From the NCBI GenBank assembly GCA_963669155.1, contig OZ022583.1, forward strand, positions 17,911,694-17,975,693: DNA of 64,000 nucleotides. Reading direction: 5' to 3'. The first letter of the stretch is position 1; each line of letters opens with the position of its first letter. Below the pieces are notes generated by a model. That model saw nothing but the letters and a program-made list of their open reading frames with translations, was not told the DNA's origin and ran no database searches. Position numbers and translations under genes: made by a program. This DNA comes from Arbacia lixula (Eukaryota; Echinodermata; Echinoidea; Arbacioida; Arbaciidae). Below, piece after piece: positions 60,501 through 64,000 of this stretch.

Positions 60501-63122
60501 CTAGTTAACAGCAGCATTCTTACTGCTGACGCCCTAGTGAACAGCAGCATTCTTACTGCTGACGCCCTGGTGAACAGCAGCATTCTTACTGCTGACGCTG
60601 CTGCATTATAATCATTCTTACTGTTATTATATATAGCTTATATAGCTTCCATCACTGCCATGATCATCCTCATTATCGATTTTATCATCATTATTATCAT
60701 TATCATCATCGTCATCCTCATCATGATCTTCATCATTATTATTATAATCAGCATCATCATTATTATTATCATCACCATCACCACCACCATCATCATCACC
60801 ACCATCTTCTCCATTATTATCATCACCGTCATCATCGTCATCATTATCGTCATCATCACCGTCGTCATCATCATCATCATCATCATCACCATCGTTATCA
60901 TCACTATTATCCCCATCGTCATTATCATCGCCATCATCATCATCACCATCACCATTGTCATTATAATCGTCATCATCATGACCAGCTTCTCACCTTGACA
61001 GCGTTGATGGCGCGTCCCTCGCTGGAAGTAGCTATCTGGAACTGCTGAGCGATGGCGCTGTGCGAGGCGGTGATCTCAAAGACCCACTGCTGGATCTGAA
61101 GGGTTAGCAAACGAGGTCAAAGAACGCGGTTAAAGAAACGCTCCAGTCTTGATGATTAGTGACTAAGGCCTGCAGGACTACTGGAGAACCCATCTTTAAC
61201 CCTTTGCATGCTTTGCGTGCCTGATAAACTGTAGGATTATGTGTATTGAAAGGGGCACATGTGACACACAAGGCAGTGGATCCTGACTGACTGACTGATT
61301 GACGAAATCAGTTCAGTTCAGTTTGTTTTAGCACGGTAACCTACTTCAGCCAGGGGCTGTTTTTCAGGGGCCCGTGCAAGATAAAAACATTACACATAGT
61401 ACATTTGAACATAATGCATTATGAAGTCTTTGATTCAATGTCTTGAGCTCAAATCCCAATTTTACCGCCGGGCATTGGGCAGAATTCAAGTGAGGGAGGG
61501 GTGGAAAAAAAGCATGTTACTAAAGTTCCTATAAAAGTATAACAATACATTACACGACTCTTCCGGGGGATGTCATACGCTTTCTTCATGTGAGGCACAT
61601 TGTAACAAATATGAAATATTATATAACGTACCTCATCGTAGGTGTGGTACACACCGTAGTCGAAGTCGGCTGTCGTCTTGACATCATCTCCTGATCGGGT
61701 CTGCTCGTCGATCACGGCCTGGACATCGTCCATCATGACTGAGAAATCGATACCCTGAGCGTTCAGGAGCTCCTTGAAGTCGTGCTGGAAGCGGGGCGGC
61801 ACCATAACGTCAGTGGACATGTCCTTGGAGCTCGAGAGAGTCCAGAAGGACACCTACAGGGGGCGGATGGGTGAAACATGGTTTTAAAAGTGATATCTTT
61901 TTTAGATGGGAGTGGGGAGGTAAATGGTTTTAAAACGGTTTGAAAACAATACTTTTACAGAAAGGAGGTTGGGTGAACATAATGATACCTGTAGAGTGGG
62001 CGATTGGGAGAAAATGGTTTTAAAACAGCATTTATAAAGAGGACGATTACGTCAAAACAAGATCAAATTGACAACTTTATAGAAAGGAATTGGGTGGACA
62101 CGGTTTTAACATGTTCAAAACAATACCTTTACAGAGGGACGGTTGAATGAAAGCGATCTCAAAACGAAATCTATAGAGAAAGATGGTTGGATGATAACGG
62201 TTTCAATGAATTTATCGATCAAACAATCAATCCATCAATCAACGAATCCCTCCACCATTCACTCGATGAAATAATGGATCAAACACGCAATCGATCAATT
62301 GATCTTTCCATCACTCAGTTATATTTGAAGTGACTTATTCACATAAGTAAAATGAAACCAATGTGAATCAGTATGATCTCCATGGTTACCTTTCCGTCGA
62401 GCTCGGCATTCAACCTGCGGAGGAAGGCGACCTGGCTGTCATCGCGGACCTGGATGCGAAGAGTCTGGTACCTGGGAAGAAGACAAGGAAATACTTCACA
62501 TGACCAGATGGGAGAAATACCAAGAACAAAACCGTGATAACTGCATATTAATGACTGTAATTCACAATTATAATAACGAATTCGAAATGTATTATCATTG
62601 TCATTTTGTATGGCCTGTTCTTTCTTAAAGCCTGTTTGATACCGCTTGGAGGCTGAATATTCTTCTGCGATGAACCACAATAAGAGTAACTCAATTAAAC
62701 ACAAGAATAGTTTGATGCATTTAAAAAAATATATATGAATTAAGCTAAATATCTCTCTTTGTTGAAGATTCAAAACATTTAGTTATATGGTTAAAAAACA
62801 TTGTCCCCGGGGATTTTATTGATTATATACCTATCTTATTAAAATGTATTCATTTAAAGCTGTTGATCGGTTGCCTGAATGAAGACGCAATCTACTTTTT
62901 ACCATGTAGCCTAGATATAAAATTTCAAATCTTATGATTTTCATTAAAATCGAGATAAAACAACAATGGTTAATTAACATTTTTAGAAAGAAAGCTTGAA
63001 CAATAAGTTTGATTTACCCTCCTGACGAAAAACATGATCGAAAACCTAAACGAACTCTCTTACCCGTCATAACGAACAGCAGAGGCCACAGCAACAAGCG
63101 CAGCGAGCAGGAAGAACTTCAT
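55744..63122 (-). CDS. M14A zinc carboxypeptidase (CPB-like specificity), intact gene B
   Basis: Ten exons in coding order: 63064-63122, 62390-62471, 61632-61853, 60994-61095, 59901-60005, 59179-59289, 58558-58648, 57595-57803, 56951-57035, 55744-55931. All borders are GT/AG and the frame is open: 417 residues, the usual length of secreted CPA/CPB preproenzymes. Residues 1-15 are a signal peptide (MKFFLLAALVAVASA). The propeptide runs to about 100-110, with tryptic cut sites Arg100 and Lys106. Zinc ligands are His174, Glu177 (HAREW) and His302 (FHSYSQLW). Asn249-Arg250 hold the substrate carboxylate; Tyr356 and catalytic Glu379 (ELRDTG) complete the site; Cys243-Cys266 is the conserved disulfide. 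The 255-equivalent is Glu363 and the 207-equivalent is Ser313. CPB has Asp and Ser there, so I infer preference for C-terminal Lys/Arg. Likely a secreted gut protease. Confidence 0.93.
55944..56318. repeat. (GA)n and (GACA)n microsatellite block
   Basis: About 375 bases of GAGA, GACA and GGGA runs immediately upstream of gene B exon 10 in transcript order. On the minus strand it is a very long CT/CTGT polypyrimidine tract leading into the exon 10 acceptor. Confidence 0.93.
56322..56480. repeat. probable LINE 3' end (reversed)
   Basis: GATTTGATTTGATTTGGTTT then TTATGCATGGGAGCCATCGAT then GGGCCGTGCCTCATAAAA. The tail repeat plus a conserved block looks like the 3' end of a truncated LINE inserted on the minus strand, in gene B intron 9. 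Confidence 0.4.
57520..57560. repeat. (CT)n run
   Basis: A C-run then a CT array about 40 bases beyond the gene B exon 8 donor. Confidence 0.8.
59110..59145. repeat. (GACA)n microsatellite
   Basis: About seven GACA units in gene B intron 6, some 35 bases from the exon 6 donor side. Confidence 0.8.
60503..60602. repeat. 33-bp minisatellite with internal dyad, three units
   Basis: Three nearly identical units of AACAGCAGCATTCTTACTGC then TGACGCCCTAGTG. Each contains a CAGCAG...CTGCTG inverted pair, so each unit can form a small hairpin. In gene B intron 4. Confidence 0.85.
60655..60982. repeat. 330-bp (ATC)n trinucleotide array
   Basis: An imperfect ATC/ATT/CAC array that ends about 10 bases from the donor of gene B exon 4 (60994). 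The exon 4 donor itself, AAG|GTGAGA, is intact. Confidence 0.95.
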
Positions 63123-63196
63123 CTTTTCTTGAAATAATGGTCCGTTAGCTAGCAGAATTAAACTAGAAACTCAAGGCACTACTGCAAAGTGGGACA

Positions 63197-63203
63197 TTTT
63201 ATA
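63197..63203 (-). promoter_or_regulatory. TATA box of carboxypeptidase gene B
   Basis: TATAAAA on the minus strand, about 75 bases before the ATG at 63120-63122. Confidence 0.65.
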
Positions 63204-64000
63204 CCTTCCCTGACGAGCAACAATCCCGCTCCAGTATCTTTTTCTCCAGTACACCAATCTACGCCGGAGATAAGAGTTATGGGTAGCCTAATTTCCTATG
63301 CAAACATCTTGAAGATGATAAAGTAAGCCGATTGACACCTTTCGTCCTACTTTTTCTCGACCTGTTTTGTCGCTGATTATTAATTTTTCTATTTTTCATT
63401 GTCTTAATTTCTTTCCGTACCATGCTCACTGTTAACAACTTCTTATGCCTGCTTCTGCATGGTTCTTCTTTCACCTCTTCTATTTCCCTCTTCCTCCTCC
63501 TCCTCCTCTTCTTCTTCTTCTTCTTCTTCTTCTTCTTCTTCTTCTTCTTCTTCTTCTTCTCCGTCTTTTTTTTTTTTAACCCATACCGGTACTTGTTATA
63601 CATTTTAGATATCAGACGTACGACATACAACTAATCAAAAAGTATATTCGAACATGTACGAGAATCAAATACATGTTTATTCAGAAATAAAGAATCATTA
63701 TCTTCATCTTAAGCCTGAGAGACAAGTAAGGTAGCAGCATCTGGAAAAGGTTGATGGCACTTTGAATCCCCTCACCACACCCCCCCCCCCCTTCCCCCTC
63801 TCCAACAAGAGACAAGAAAGGTAACAACATCTGGAAAAGGTTGATGGCACTTTGAATCCCCTCACCGCAACCCCCCTCCCCTCCCCCTCCCCCCTCCCAC
63901 CGCCCTCCTCAATTTCAAGCGCTGGTAGAATATCTATCTATTCGTGTACTGTAATGGATGTTATATTACAATGCCCTATATAAATTTTGATAATACCAGG
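63204..64000. other. upstream of gene B; simple repeats, no gene seen
   Basis: Contains a (CTT)n tract at 63480-63560 followed by a T-run. A diverged 90-bp tandem duplication lies at about 63715-63870: GGTTGATGGCACTTTGAATC occurs twice, each followed by a C-rich run. No coding character seen. Confidence 0.6.
63480..63560. repeat. (CTT)n/(CTC)n microsatellite
   Basis: About 27 triplets, CTC first and then CTT, then a T-run. Confidence 0.95.

Noticed and set aside
60638-60998. Met/Ile-rich frames on both strands
   Set aside because: Translations of the (ATC)n array between gene B exons 5 and 4.
63277-63630. Lys-rich minus-strand frame of 117 codons
   Set aside because: Translation of the CTT/T-run microsatellite.

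Overview
The window is animal genomic DNA, most likely from a marine deuterostome. A sea urchin or other echinoderm is my best guess, based on intron-rich secreted carboxypeptidase genes with metazoan splice signals, very dense short DNA transposons, frequent ACATGTAC-type words, and TIR-immune and tocopherol-cyclase-like fragments. No single marker proves the species. About 90% of the window is introns and repeats.

Layout. Positions 433-1085 (+) hold the last exon of a tocopherol-cyclase-like gene that enters from the left. The rest is dominated by two head-to-tail M14A zinc carboxypeptidase genes on the minus strand. Gene B (63122 down to 55744) is compact, with ten exons that join in frame into a complete 417-residue preproenzyme. 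Gene A (53822 down to 3666) has the same ten exons with matching phases. It is stretched over 50 kb: intron 7 is 25.9 kb, and intron 8 is 16.0 kb because it swallowed a whole-looking Gypsy element. Gene A has a stop in exon 2, and its exon 8 carries a frame change and a miniature DNA transposon, so as read here it is a pseudogene although every catalytic residue survives.

Intron 8 of gene A (5077-21096) contains a young Ty3/Gypsy element (5582-17597) with unusually long LTRs of about 2.7 kb. It sits inside one of two tandem copies of a roughly 1.1 kb foldback-rich repeat; the second copy preserves the empty target site. Intron 7 (21442-47320) is a graveyard of mobile DNA: several short inverted-repeat elements, a hAT-type element with a perfect 8-bp target duplication, a broken Harbinger-like element with both its transposase and its Myb-like gene, a Gypsy relic and a TTAA-flanked element nested in that region, a long near-perfect hairpin, and an antisense two-exon fragment of a TIR-domain immune-type gene.

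Functional picture. The two carboxypeptidases are predicted secreted digestive-type enzymes that remove C-terminal residues from peptides. They differ at the position that sets substrate preference (Glu in B, Val in A), so the duplication had probably diverged in specificity before gene A decayed. Both genes keep a TATA box about 70-75 bp upstream of the start codon. Everything else with coding character is partial, broken or mobile.
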